64,000 nucleotides of DNA from Neonectria sp. B-13 (GCA_002682825.1 NOKP01000002.1:5004309-5068308); one strand, 5' to 3'. Shown: positions 48,460 through 59,495, counted from the first letter of the stretch. Numbers and translations: made by a program. The notes: generated from the sequence alone by a model not told the origin.

Positions 48460-49873
48460 TTACACAAACGCCTGGACTCCAGTAATGGCCCGTCCCAAAA
48501 TCAGACCTATAACACAGTCAGTCAGTATTTTTCATCATGATCATCGTCTTCTTCTTCAGCTGGCGGATACGTACTGTGAATATCGCTTTGACCCTCGTAC
48601 GTCTGGGTCACGAAGAGGTTGGCCACGTGACGGCCAATGGCGTACTCGTCGCTCACAGCGTTTCCTCCGAAAATCTCCTGCAGCGTCCGGGCGTTCTTCA
48701 GCGCCGTGTCGCAGTTCTGGCGCTTGATCATGCTGATCATCTCGGGCGTCACCTTGCCCTCGTCCTTGAGTCGGCCGACCTGGATGGCCGCGAGGGTACC
48801 GAACGCCGCGTCGGTCGAGGCATCGGCCAGCTTCTTCTGGATCAGCTGGTACTTGGCCAGAGGGTTGCCCTTGAACTGCTTGCGCTCCAGGGAGTAGGTC
48901 CTGGCACGTGCAAGGCAGTCCTCCAGGGCACCCATGACGCCCATGGCGATGCCGTAGCGGGCGTTGTTGAGGCAGCTGAAGGGGCCGGTCAGACCCTCGA
49001 CGTCGGGGAACATGTTGGCCTCGGGCACGGGGCAATCATCGAGCTGGATCATGCCGGTAATGGACGCTCGCAGGCCGTTCTTGTTCTTGATCGCAGGTGT
49101 CTCCAGGGTGCCTGGGGGGCAATCCTTGCGCTCCACCAAGAAACCCCGAATCTTGCCCGTCTCCTGCAGCTTGGCCCAGACCATCAAGACGTCGGCAATG
49201 GGGCTGTTGGTGATCCAGGTCTTTGCACCGCTCAGCGAGTAGTATCCCTTCTTGGTAGGGTGCGGCCTGGCCGTCGTCTCCATGCTGCCCGGGTCGCTGC
49301 CGTGGTTGGGTTCGGTCAAGCCAAAGGCACCCAGGAGCTTTCCCTTGGCCATCAGAGGCAGGAACCTCTCCTTTTGCTCCTCAGAGCCGTGCTCGTAAAT
49401 GCCGCCCATGACCAGGGAGGACTGGACGGACATGCCGGAACGGTAACCGCTGTCGACGCGCTCCACTGCTCTCGTGATCAGGCCGCCGGCAACAGACGAG
49501 ACGCCGGCGCAGCCGTAGCCCTGGATGCTGGCGCCCAAAAGGCCCAGCTCTCCCATTTCCTCGAGCATCTTGGCATCGTAGTGCTCGTCACGGTAGGCCT
49601 CTGGCAGAGTGTTAACACGGCGGGACGGCAATGGCACTGAGCCGGCAGCTGTGACTTACGTAGCACTCGGGGCTGTAACCGCTCCTGGCAATATCGCTCA
49701 GCAGTCTCGCCAATTGCAATCTCCTCCTCGGTCAAGATGTTCTGGGTGTTTAAGGGATCTTCCCAGTTGAAGGCGGGACCCTTTGCGGAGGCGAAGCTGC
49801 GGCTCACACAGGGCTGCAAGGGAGCGACGGCCCGGGAGGTTCTGGTGCATGTCCTGAGAATTGGTCGGAACAT
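48460..49873 (-). CDS. Glutaryl-CoA dehydrogenase, mitochondrial
   Basis: Exons 49660-49873, 48575-49600 and 48460-48506; introns 59 nt (GTAAGT..GCCAG) and 68 nt (GTACGT..TTATAG). 428 residues, the usual length. It is an FAD enzyme that oxidises and decarboxylates glutaryl-CoA to crotonyl-CoA in lysine, hydroxylysine and tryptophan breakdown, passing electrons to ETF. The N-terminus (MFRPILRTCTRTSRA, RSFASAKGPAF) is an Arg/Ser-rich mitochondrial presequence. The N-terminal domain begins FNWEDPLNTQNILTEEE. Further acyl-CoA dehydrogenase blocks are YRDEHYDAKMLEEMGELGLLG, GAFGLTEPNHGSDPGSM, GAKTWITNSPIADV and RYGIAMGVMGALEDCL. The catalytic Glu is in TYEGQSDIHS-LILGRAITG, which is read across the last intron. 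The short last exon would be missed by a single-frame search. Confidence 0.93.
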
Positions 49874-50409
49874 TGTGAGTTACAGTACGGTGTTGATGTC
49901 TGAGAAGACAAAGAGGAGAAAGGAGAGGCGAGAGTTTTATGAATGGGTCAAGGATGAGTTCAAGTTCGAGTTGATGTAGAAGATAAAGTCAGACTTAAGG
50001 GATCGGGAAAGCCTGCCCAATGAAGTCATCCGACGCAACCCGGGCGGCAATATTGAAGGAACCCCAGCTTTCTCCAGGTTGAAGCAGACCAACCCCGTAG
50101 TCTCGGAGCCGACGACAGCCACGGCTTCAAGCGCAGCCAACCAACGGCCGCGATTTCGGCATTCGGGGCATGCGCCGACCGCGGTCAACTACCTCTTTCG
50201 GTTCCGAGCGACGCTTCGCCGACAATGACAAGGTCCATCTTCGGCAAGTTGCACAACACGCCGACGGCAGCATTCAACCTGATTCAAAGCTCCCATGGGT
50301 AAAAGCGGCATACAAGGTGCGCGTTCTCTAAAGATAACTAAAACGAATCGCCAATGCCCTAGGGATCATCAGTTATCCCCTTCGCCCGCCTTCGTTTGGC
50401 GCCCCGTCT
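49874..50409. other. Intergenic region
   Basis: About 540 bases with the promoter of the glutaryl-CoA dehydrogenase gene and 3' flank of the weak hypothetical. No gene seen. Confidence 0.35.
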
Positions 50410-51170
50410 CTAAGCCTTGCCATGAGACTTATCCGGTCCAGGTCCGATGTCGCCAGCGTCATTCCCGCCATTGCTAGTGGGCCCGCGCCGCCCTCGTCCC
50501 CCGTCGGAGCCGAGTAAGCCGCCGCCTCCTCGCCGGATGAACCCCATTTTCCCTCCGACTCTCGTGCTCTTCGCCGCCGCTCCTTTCTGCTCTGCGCCGT
50601 CAATCGGTCTTGGCGTTCTGGATCGAGTGGTGAGTTGGGGAGGCTCGAGCAGCTTGGCCCAGAGGGGGACGGTGATACCCAAGGACGCAAGCGACGAAAT
50701 CGTAGAGCAAGGCGACTCCGGAAGCTCGTCGGGGATAGTGGTTGAGAAAGAGGACTGCGTCGACTAATACCGACGAAGGATCCGTTGGAAGTCGAAGGGG
50801 GTGTCACCTCCTTGAGAGTTGTCAGTATCAGCCGAGTAGCTATAGCATTAACTCCCAGGAGATGTGCACGAACCGATGAGAGCTTCGTAGGAGCACGTCC
50901 CAGTTCAGGGCAAGAGATTATGCAATGCTCGATGTGATCGAAGGATGGGCCGCGTTGTGCACAGCCCGTAACTTCTGAGCCATGTACCAAACTTTTGCAC
51001 AACTGGTCGTTGTAACTGCAGCATCGTCTCCCTAGAGGAGGTGGTTTTCGAGCATTTGGCCTTACGGGCTTCGCGGATGAAGAGCCCCTTTCTGTGGATT
51101 GTCTAGGAGAAGTAAGGGCAGATGCTTCGATATCGAAAGAGATCCGAGATCCTTTGGGGTCGACAACCAT
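50410..51170 (-). CDS. Hypothetical protein, tentative two-exon model
   Basis: Two overlapping minus-strand frames can be joined. Exon 1 opens at an ATG in ACCATGG context at 51170 (MVVDPKGSRISFDIEASALT). The second frame, 50410-50763, reads with better codon bias (STQSSFSTTIPDELPESP, LASLGITVPLWAKLLEPPQL, KMGFIRRGGGGLLGSDGGRG) and is bounded 5' by TATTAG at 50764. A 44-nt intron (GTGACA at 50807 to 50764) or a longer one from a GTACAT further 5' would connect them; neither has a strong branch site. The first frame alone also stays open to 50373 with an Arg-rich end. No domain was recognised. Confidence 0.35.
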
Positions 51171-51967
51171 GGTAAGAAATACAAGGAATCAAGGGGAATG
51201 CTTAAGAGAAGGGATCAAAAGGTTGTCAATAACGAATGAGTTGAGTAAGTCCTCGAGAATGTTCGTGCTGCATCATTCTTAAGGGATTTATTCAACGGGA
51301 AGATTGGAAAGACGCACCTGCGTTGACACTCGCATTGCCGGGCAAGTAGGCAGTCAGTGCGTCATCGGAAAGAGGGCAGGACGATGCAACATAATACCAC
51401 CCTCAAAGTAACAAATTATGGAAGGCTCAAGGAACTTGTCTGTGTTTTGTAAGTGGCCTGCAATTGTGAACAAGCAAGGCTCCAGGTATGTCGACCGAGT
51501 CTTTAGGCGGAGTCTGAAACCCTTAGTGAACTTGTTTTCGAACTGTCACTTCAAAACACCAGTTCCTGCAGAGACAGAGCAAAGCAGCTTGGAACCAGTC
51601 TTAACCTAAGGCATAAACTAAAAAGCTGCATGGCAAAATGTAGAGCTATAGATAGACAGGTTAGGTAGTAGGTAGTATTCGTGTATATTGCAGGCAGCCT
51701 GTACACGTAGTAGGGACTTTGGTATCGAGAAATTGGATGACATGGGTATGGACTTCAAATATGATCGATACCATCCACACCTTTTTCTCAGTGGATCCAG
51801 GATATAGAAGCTGACGACTCTGGGCCAGGGCATCAATCAATAGCCTCCCGCACCACGACCGCCCGACCAGGGTCCGTCTATACCAGGGTGTACATCTGAA
51901 GAACACCACCCCCACATCCATCGCGAAGCACAACGGCGACACTTCACCGACGAGGATCCTCGCTAAT
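51171..51967. other. Intergenic region upstream of the HET gene
   Basis: About 800 bases, divergent between the weak hypothetical (-) and the HET gene (+). Holds the HET promoter; no other feature seen. Confidence 0.35.
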
Positions 51968-53716
51968 ATGGTGTCTCTCAACGAAATCCGCATCTTGTAT
52001 CTCTTCCCGCACAATGGAGACAGCGACGCCCCGCTCAAGAGCGATCTTCACGTCGCCTCGCTTGAGGCCGACCCCGACTATGAGGCCGTCTCCTACGTGT
52101 GGGGCAGCAGCGACGTCCTCGTCGACATGGAAGTCTCGGGTCGCAACGTCGGGGTGACGAAAAACCTGGATACGTTTCTGCGACGTCTGCGGCTCCCGGA
52201 CGAGACCCGGGCGCTATGGATTGATCAGCTCTGCATCAACCAGTGGGACCTCAAAGAGAAAGCGCAGCAGGTTCGCCTGATGCGGCATATCTACTCCAAA
52301 TGCCGGGCGTGTCTCCTGTGGATGGGCGAGATCAAAGAGGACATCCCGCAGGCCGATGCCGAGGAGGCGCTGGCGATCCTCAAGTACATGGCCGCCGTGT
52401 TCGAGGCGGGCAGTGACGACGGCGTTGCGGTTCCGGCGTCGCTCGACTCGGACGCATCTTTCAGAGGCCCCCTCACAGCTCTGGAGTCGCTGAGCATCGA
52501 GCACAACCCTTGGTGGGCGCGAGTATGGACAGTCCAGGAAGCCGTCCTTCCGCAAGAGATGACCTTCATGTGGGGGTCGCTGACGATGCCGTGGGAAACC
52601 ATGATCCACGCCACGAGGACCTGGACGGGAACGCAGCCGGACCAGCTCATGCAACGTTTCCAAGTGTCCTACGCCGCCGGCCTCATGAGTGGGTTGATGG
52701 CCATGGTGGTATGGCTGGGCATTGCTAAGTCACGAGGCGACTCGCCCGCGCATCTCGTGAATCGCTGGCGGTTCCGTTCAGCGACGGACCCTCGCGACAA
52801 GATCTATGCCCTCATGGGACTGTGTCTCCCCGGAACGCTTCCAACTGTGGAACAGTGCGACTACGACATGCCAGTGGTGGATGTCTTTTGCGACTTGACG
52901 TTCGACCTGATGCTGAGCGACGAGAGTCTCCTGCCGCTCATCATGGATCCTCGGCTGGAGGCCGCCAAGGCCACGCCCGGCATCCCTCGTTGGGCGCTCG
53001 ATGCATCGCACATCTCTGACCGGAACACCGACTGGTTTCACCTGTTTGCCTGGCCCGAGTATCAAGCCCACGGCGGGCGGCACCTGGAGATTGGAGACAT
53101 GCTCCGGAGACGGGTAGAATCGAATAACACGCTGGAGCTGAAGGGGGTCTTCGTCGGCACCATCAAAGCAGTCGGAGACGTATGGCTGAACCCGCCGGAG
53201 CCAGGGATCGACCGAGACGCAGCGCAGCGGGAGCGAATCCGCAGCTGGGAGGCGCTGGCCCACGAGCACGTCAAGCAAGGAACCGCGGAGTCGTCAGAGC
53301 CTTACCCCGGAGGCTACACGCTGCGCGAGGCCTTCGGGAGGCTGATGCTCGGCGACATCTGGAGGAACGGCGAGCAGCGGGTCGAGGCGCGGGCGGACGA
53401 GGAAGACGTGGACAGCGTGTACAAGTTCCTCGACACGGGCGACTTGTACTGGACTCGCCAGACGGTCTGGGGCATGATGTCGAACCAGCGCTTCTTCGTC
53501 ACCGAGACGGGGCTGATGGGCATCGGCCACATGGACACGCAGCCGGGGGAAGAGGTCTGGGTGTTCCACGGAGGCAATTATCCCTTCACCGTAAGCCCGA
53601 GGGCGGGCAGCGGCAGGGACGAGTACGACTTCGGAGGCCGCTGCTACGTGCAGGGCGTCATGAACGGGGAGGCGTTTGAGCGCGGCGAGGAGACGCGGAC
53701 GGCGACGATTTACTAG
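51968..53716 (+). CDS. HET-domain (heterokaryon incompatibility-type) protein
   Basis: One exon, 582 residues, ATG at 51968. The HET domain spans about residues 37-190 and shows its three conserved blocks: YEAVSYVWGSSD, ALWIDQLCINQWDLKEKAQQVRLM with KCRACLLWMGE, and WWARVWTVQEAVLP. Further on are RFRSATDPRDKIYALMGL (a block typical of HET proteins) and VWVFHGG near the end. No NACHT, ankyrin or WD repeats follow, so this is a stand-alone HET protein of common size. Family members trigger regulated cell death on meeting a different allele or a partner protein, but most HET genes are untested and an allorecognition role here is only possible. Codon bias is strong, and no frameshift or stop is seen. 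The next gene on the same strand encodes a membrane protein (54581-56411). Confidence 0.92.
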   Translation: MVSLNEIRILYLFPHNGDSDAPLKSDLHVASLEADPDYEAVSYVWGSSDVLVDMEVSGRNVGVTKNLDTFLRRLRLPDETRALWIDQLCINQWDLKEKAQQVRLMRHIYSKCRACLLWMGEIKEDIPQADAEEALAILKYMAAVFEAGSDDGVAVPASLDSDASFRGPLTALESLSIEHNPWWARVWTVQEAVLPQEMTFMWGSLTMPWETMIHATRTWTGTQPDQLMQRFQVSYAAGLMSGLMAMVVWLGIAKSRGDSPAHLVNRWRFRSATDPRDKIYALMGLCLPGTLPTVEQCDYDMPVVDVFCDLTFDLMLSDESLLPLIMDPRLEAAKATPGIPRWALDASHISDRNTDWFHLFAWPEYQAHGGRHLEIGDMLRRRVESNNTLELKGVFVGTIKAVGDVWLNPPEPGIDRDAAQRERIRSWEALAHEHVKQGTAESSEPYPGGYTLREAFGRLMLGDIWRNGEQRVEARADEEDVDSVYKFLDTGDLYWTRQTVWGMMSNQRFFVTETGLMGIGHMDTQPGEEVWVFHGGNYPFTVSPRAGSGRDEYDFGGRCYVQGVMNGEAFERGEETRTATIY

Positions 53717-54580
53717 AGGGCCAGAGGCGGCAATTTAAGCCTCGTTTCCCCTGGAGTCCCGATGGATGCCCAATGCAGGGCCGATTGCATGGGAATTGGT
53801 CATGGTTCAGTAGATGGCTTGGCGCGCAAGAGTTTTTCCCTCTTCAACGGTGCACTTTGGATCGATGCCGTGCCATCTGCCCATCTGGTCAGCCCAGTCG
53901 AGCCCGTCCCCCCGGGAGACAAGGGTCTAAATAGATGCCGTCCCTGAGCCGCAAATCTCGGTAACTGGGAGTGCCGGGGAGCCTCATGATAAGGCCATGA
54001 TCCATGAGACCCAGAACCAGCAGACGCTTTTTCGCTTTTTGGTTTGTTTCGCTGGAAGTATACGCAGTACCGCTTGATCTTCGTGACGGCTTCTTCCAAG
54101 GACGGCCGGCGATTAGTCTAGATGTTCGACAACCTTCGGGGTTTTGGTCCGAGACGTCATGACTTCCGTAGATAGACAGATAGTGGGCGGCTGGCCAATG
54201 GCGAACTAGTTTCCAAGTCGTCCAACTCGGCGCCCGCCGATCCTCGGAGTCGTGCGCTCCGGAGGAGTATCCACCCGAATACGCCTCCCTCGGACCGTCT
54301 CGTCTCGTTGTCGATACTTTAGCAGGGGTCCGAACTTGTGACTCTCGCAAATCATCCCTGGCAGGCATTGAGTCAAAATCAGTCATATACGTGGTGACAG
54401 GACAAATCGGGAACGTCCTGGCTCTATTTTCCGGGTCGTGGCGTTCTGGCGTTGATCGTTTTCATCTTCATATAGCTTGAGTCAAGGACAGACGGACGAA
54501 CGGGTGGAGAGCCGCCTCTTACACCAAACACCAAGTCTTAGGACTTCTTTTTACCATCACCAATCTCACTCGCCCTCGTC
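53717..54580. other. Intergenic region between the HET and LrgAB-type genes
   Basis: About 860 bases. A minus-strand open frame at 53889-54386 has no codon bias or recognisable motif and was not called. Otherwise nothing seen. Confidence 0.35.
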
Positions 54581-56411
54581 ATGGCGCAACTCAGGGACCT
54601 CCAACACGCCCCTCGCGCCGTCATATTGGTCCGTTACACCCCCGTCTAGAACCCCCCTTCTTATCCGTCCTGTCTAACACCCACCGCCAGGCCGCCGTAT
54701 CCTCCCGGGACAAGATCCTCAGAGCATGGCTCTACGTGCCCTGCGGCCTCATGGTCGCCCTCGTCGCCTGCTTCGGCATCGACTCGCTCTTCCGGAAGGT
54801 CAACGTTGCGTTCCCGGCGTCGGTGGCCTGTCTGGTGCTACTGTTCCTGGCGCTGCTTGCCTCCGAGTCGTTGCTGGGCAGTCATCGCACGAGGAGGCTG
54901 ATAGCTACTATCGACGTTTCTGTAAGTTATTGTTACCCACTCACCACGTAAACGTCGTGCTAATAACCTGTCAGGCTGGCTGGTCGCTCCGATGGATGGG
55001 CGTCTTCTTCACACCCTCCTTCGTCCTCCTACCTCTTAGTCCGCCCATTGGCGTAGCCGAAGTCTTCAAGATCATCGCCGTGTTCAGTGAGTCGCACACA
55101 GCCAACTCCCATGATATACCCCCCTCGTCTAACACACATCCAGTCATCGGCTTCTTCATCATGATGGCCCTCGCCGCATGGCTCACCCGCGGCCTCCAGC
55201 TCGCCCTCGGCTCCTCCAAACGCGCCGAGTCCCAGCGCGCCGAGGAGCTCGGCCGGCGCACCCCGGACATCCCCATGAGCTCCTCTCCGACCACCCCGGG
55301 CGTGTCCCGGCGGACGAGCTTCTCCCAGGCGACGTCGATGATGCCGCTCGTCCCCATGCCCGGGTCGGGACCGCCCTCCGGACCGCCGTCGGTGCCGCCC
55401 TCGCGGCCGCAGAGCCCGCCGCAGCTGCGCCTCCAGGAACACCACTACTCCAACGGCCGCGGCTCAGACGACGTCGCCGAGGCGCTCAGCCGTCACAACT
55501 ACCCGTCGCAGGCGCCCATTCTGCCGCCGAAGGCAGAGCAGTGGGCGGCGCGCATCTCGGCCAACCTCGACCTGTCGACCTTTATCGTCCTGTTCATCTT
55601 CGTCGGCATCCCGCTCTACTACAGCACTGGCTACGCCATGCCCGCCCACCTAACCATCAATATCCTCGCCTACTTCGCGGCCGTGGCAATCCCCGGCGCG
55701 TGGCGACAGTACCTCCACCCCGTACTCGTCTCGTCGCTCCTCACGGTGCTCACCATCTGGGCGCTCGCGGCGGTGCGCGGCGACAGCCTCACGACGGCGC
55801 TGGACGCCTACCGCACGGGGGCCAAGTACCTCGAGCTGTGGCAGAACACGCGCAGCAAGCAGCTCCCCGGGGCGGGCGACGTGTTCGGCACGCTGCTGGA
55901 CGCCAGCATCGTGGCGCTCGCGCTGCCCATGTTCCAGTACCGGCGCGAGCTGCGGGCGCACTTCGTGTCCATCGTGGCGCCCAACATCGCCATCAGCGTC
56001 GGCTCGCTGCTGGCGTACCCGCCGCTGTGCCGGGCCATTGGCATCTCGGCCTCGCGCAGCCTGGCGTTTGCGTCGCGCAGCCTGACGCTGGCCCTGGCAG
56101 TGCCGGCCACGTCCAACCTGGGCGGCGACGTCAACACCGTGGCGGCGCTGGCCATCATCAGCGGCATCCTGGGCGTCATCTTCGGCTCGCGCATTCTCTC
56201 GTGGCTGCGCATACCAGAGGACGACTACGTGACGCGCGGAGTCACCCTGGGCGTCAACTCAAGCGCCATTGCCACGGCGTTACTGCTAAGGACCGACCCG
56301 CGAGCGGCGGCGCTGTCGAGCCTGTCGATGAGTCTGTTCGGGACCATTACAGTGCTGTTCACGTCGATTCCCCCGGTGGCGACGTTTGTGCGTGCCCTCG
56401 TTGGCTTGTAA
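54581..56411 (+). CDS. LrgA-LrgB fusion membrane protein (PLGG1-like)
   Basis: Four exons: 54581-54628, 54691-54921, 54975-55086 and 55144-56411; introns of 62, 53 and 57 nt with good branch (CTAAC) or splice sites. 552 residues. The N-terminal half (about residues 20-145) has four hydrophobic segments like bacterial LrgA/CidA (VAFPASVACLVLLFLALLAS; WMGVFFTPSFVLLPLSPPIG). A Pro/Ser/Arg-rich, likely cytosolic or stromal-type linker follows (about 150-245; SGPPSGPPSVPPSRPQSPP). The C-terminal half is LrgB/CidB-like, with many TM helices (TFIVLFIFVGIPLYY, YRRELRAHFVSIVAPNIAIS, FASRSLTLALAVPATSNLGG, TRGVTLGVNSSAIATALLL). Plant PLGG1, which has the same fused order, moves glycolate and glycerate across the plastid envelope; bacterial LrgAB acts on pyruvate and cell death. 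Function and membrane in the fungus are not known from sequence. Confidence 0.85.
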
Positions 56412-57199
56412 GAGAGAAAATGTGTGGAGGATATTGGATACCAAGCTTTATCCGGGCGGCTCGCCCCGAAATTGGGCCGGACGTAATATGATAGACGCAG
56501 TATATAATGAACCATGACAACCAATGACTTGCTCGTTCCGTTTCAAACTCAGATATCGTCCTTCCTCTTACGACACTCGCCTATCTCCCCTGCCCCGACT
56601 CCTGACATGGGTTTTCCCTCACGTCAGGCTGACCACGGCGTTGCTATATCTAAGAATGACCATTACACCACGTCATACGAGGCACCAAGCCCATCATGAG
56701 AATCTCGAAAACAAAACGCCGTAACACTGCACCCTGTGCCTGCTCGTAAATACAAATAGCTGCCGCCAACCCCGTGTCGTGATCCTTCCCCGTCTGTCAA
56801 CTGAGCTGAGAAAGGCCCTGCCACCTTGAAATCATTTAAACCAGGTCCAAAGCGCCCCGTGATCCGTAAAGTCGTGATTCGATAAAGAGTCGTCAAAAGA
56901 AATATGGGAGATGTCGTCGAGGCTGATCGAGAAGGGTAAATGCTGCTGTGCAACTGGTGTGGCGAGAGTGGCCGTCGCCCATGTCCCCCATTCTAGAGAA
57001 GAGATGGCAAGCCAAGGGATTCCAGTACCAAATGCATTGTTGGTCTTGCCCGAGTCGACATGGCCATGCTGCTAGAATGGTCAGTCGACTCGGTGCCATT
57101 CCGCAGCATGCAAAGTGACTCACCGACACTTCAGCATTTCCGTCCCCCTTCTCCTTCGTCTTCGCCTTCTCCGTCCATCCCTCTCCATGGGAAACCTCC
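56412..57199. other. Convergent intergenic region
   Basis: About 790 bases between the LrgAB-type gene (+) and a small ORF (-). The minus strand holds short acidic coding-like sequence at 57120-57219 ending at a GTGAGT, which could be a further exon of the small Cys-rich gene, but no frame joins it cleanly. Confidence 0.35.
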
Positions 57200-57433
57200 T
57201 CAGCTTCGTGCTGCCCCATGGTTGTGGAACACCTGGTTCAGCCTCTGGGCCAGGTTGACCCTCTCCTCCTTGGCCTGGCGGCAAACACCACACTCGCCCT
57301 GCACGACAGCGCCCGTGACCCTCGACACGAACTTGCCGCACACAGCCCGGCACGGCGACATGCCCACGGGCTGTTCACCCACACGTCGCCCGCACGAGAA
57401 GCAGATCAGGGTGCCCAGGTTGCGGTAGCACAT
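57200..57433 (-). CDS. Small cysteine-rich protein, possible zinc-binding
   Basis: 77 residues from an ATG at 57433. It has several Cys pairs: CYRNLGTLICFSC at the start, then SPCRAVCGKF and GECGVCRQAKEERV. This CxxC, CxxxC, CxxC spacing could bind zinc. There is no signal peptide, so it is unlike a secreted effector. A polar helix (AKEERVNLAQRLNQVFHN) ends the chain. Good third-position bias compared with surrounding ORFs. It may be complete, or the first exon of a longer gene whose acidic second exon lies at about 57120-57200. Family unknown. Confidence 0.45.
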   Translation of the reverse strand: MCYRNLGTLICFSCGRRVGEQPVGMSPCRAVCGKFVSRVTGAVVQGECGVCRQAKEERVNLAQRLNQVFHNHGAARS

Positions 57434-57674
57434 GGTTTTCTTGGATCGGGTTCCGGACTCGGGGAGGTCAAGGCTTGGGAAAAGGTTCCCCCGGTGTGAG
57501 TTGCCTGTTTGGTTTAGAGAGCTTGCTTTGTTGTCTTTGTTCTCTCTGCTTTTTAATGTATTTAATTTCGATTGCCTGCTGGTATACCGGTGCCGTGAAA
57601 GGACGAAGCGGTGTTGATGATGGATGGGTGTGTGTCGGTGGTGGAGCCGTGTAAGCGGGACCGAAGCTGAACTG

Positions 57675-57698
57675 GGATGGATGGATGGATGGATGGAT
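57675..57698. repeat. (GGAT)6 simple repeat
   Basis: Six perfect GGAT copies. Confidence 0.9.
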
Positions 57699-57830
57699 GT
57701 GATGGAAAGATGGAAGCGGAGAGGTGGGGTTTCTAGAAGGAATAGAAAACTCAAGGCGGGAGCTTAGAAGGGGAATGGAAAGGGAAAGGGAGAAGAGGGC
57801 GGCAAGGGTAGGGGTAAGGGTAGGTGGGCA

Positions 57831-57866
57831 AGGTAGGTCAGGTAGGTCAGGTAGGTCAGGTAGGCG
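57831..57866. repeat. 9-bp tandem repeat AGGTAGGTC
   Basis: Three perfect copies, then a fourth that drifts into a GGCGGGCA-rich stretch. Just before it is a loosely telomere-like GGGTAAGGGTAGG. Confidence 0.85.
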
Positions 57867-59495
57867 GGCAGGCGGGCGGCAAGCGCAAAAGCCTACGGAA
57901 GAGAAGGGAAGAGAGGCAAGGTGTAAGAGAAAGGTGTAAGAGCAAGTAGGTAGAGGTGTTAGTGTAGGTGTTAGGTGTAGGTGTAGGTAAGTAAGTAAGT
58001 ATAGGCGTCGTGTAGACTGTAGTGTAGGTCCAAGCTGTTTTGGGTGTGTAATGCCGAGTGCAAAATCACGGCCGAGTGTGTCGTGATGGGGTCGGGTCGA
58101 CACCTTGATCCAACCTTGTGATGTGATGTGACCGATGGATGGAAGCCCACCCGCGAGTGGGACGATGGCCGTTTCACCGAGCTGCGGTGCATACTACATA
58201 CGTCCTCGCCCAAATCCTTCCAATCCGTTCGAGCACTGCATTAATTAATTGGCTCTGTTAATTTGCCTTCTATCGCGCCCGTTTTAAATACCGCTATGCG
58301 ATACGTAAAGGAAGCCATGTCGACGTTGTTGACCGCTGGGAGGGGGATCACGTCTGTTGGTCTCATTCCCTTTACAGACCGACTCTTCCCTTCCGCCAGC
58401 TCCTAAGCGGGTGACTTGATCAATCAACCGACCGACTGTATCATGAGAGAGAGACACACAGAGAGAGGCCAGACCTTCCCTTTCCGCCCTCACCGATACA
58501 CGTTGCACACACCCCATACTTACCCATACCCGTATCCATACCCGTACCCATTCCCAATACCATTCCCCTCGTTCATCCACCCGTTCCCCGTTATCTTACC
58601 TATTCCTCCGTTACTCATTCAATCATCCTTCTCCATTGTCCAGTTCATTACCCACTCTCGCAATCCACCGACCCTCCTTAACCAGTAACCCGTAGCCGGA
58701 GCCGGAGCCCAAGAAGCAAGCCAAAGGCGCACAAGACAAGCACGAGTGGAGCCATCACCCCCTCAAGCTTCCATCCCGGGGTCCTGGCTTTACGTAGCTA
58801 TGAGCAATCGTGGCATGGAAAGATGGAACCTCGCTAGAAAACACCGCTCGCAAACAAATCCCCCAATCTCCCTTCCTGAGCACTGGATACCCAGCAGTCT
58901 GTGCTTGTAACCTGTAGCCATCGGTGGACCAGCCCTCCAAACTCTCATATCGCCGTCCCTATGGTATCCAGTCAGACAGGACGCCAGCGGGTCAGATGTC
59001 ATCTGCCACGGGGAGCCCGCAGGCTACCCAGCAGAGCCCACCGGCTGTCACGGATCCTTCGGGTCAGTGGCCACCACGGACGATGTCCATGCGTTCTCGC
59101 TATCGAGTGTGAGTGGGGGTCGGGAAAAGGCCATGAGAAGGAGAAGCAGAAGCAGAAGAAGTAGAAGCAGAAGCAGCCATCTGAAGCTCGGTTTTCATGC
59201 AAGAGATTAATGTGGGGGAAGACAAAAGGCCTCTTCTCCCTCGTCAACTTCGTATAAGACTGGCATCAATCATCTACGATACAGCCCTCGTCGTGGCGCC
59301 CTCGGCGCAAGAATAAAACCCTGACCCTATCTCTACAATGCCCGCCGCAAGAACGCCATCTGTACAATTCATCTTCCCATCACACTGCTCATCAAACTCG
59401 CACAGTGTCCGAGTGCGAACCGTGTCGCAATACTTGCTCTCCTACCACACGCAAACACCCTTCGTGGGTATGCACAGTGCCGACGCATGCCCTCG

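Larger units (their letters stand above)
57434..59495. other. Intergenic region rich in short tandem repeats
   Basis: About 2 kb with no supported gene. It holds (GGAT)6 at 57675-57698, a 9-bp repeat at 57831-57866, GGTGTTA/GTAGGT-type runs at 57940-58010, and CCCATACC/CCCGTACC-type runs at 58510-58560. Pyrimidine-rich leader of the small Cys-rich gene lies on the minus strand at 57434-57900. Confidence 0.45.

Noticed and set aside
48537..49640. Long plus-strand ORF antisense to glutaryl-CoA dehydrogenase
   Set aside because: Same cause: codon-bias shadow of a well-supported gene.
53889..54386. 165-codon minus-strand ORF between the HET and LrgAB-type genes
   Set aside because: No codon bias, no motif, low plausibility as a protein.
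55178..56491. 437-codon plus-strand ORF overlapping the LrgAB-type gene in another frame
   Set aside because: His/Arg/Ala/Pro-rich shadow frame of the true coding exon.
57800..57830. GGGTAGGGGTAAGGGTAGG resembling telomere repeat
   Set aside because: Irregular, very short, and inside a simple-repeat cluster between ordinary genes; not a telomere tract.
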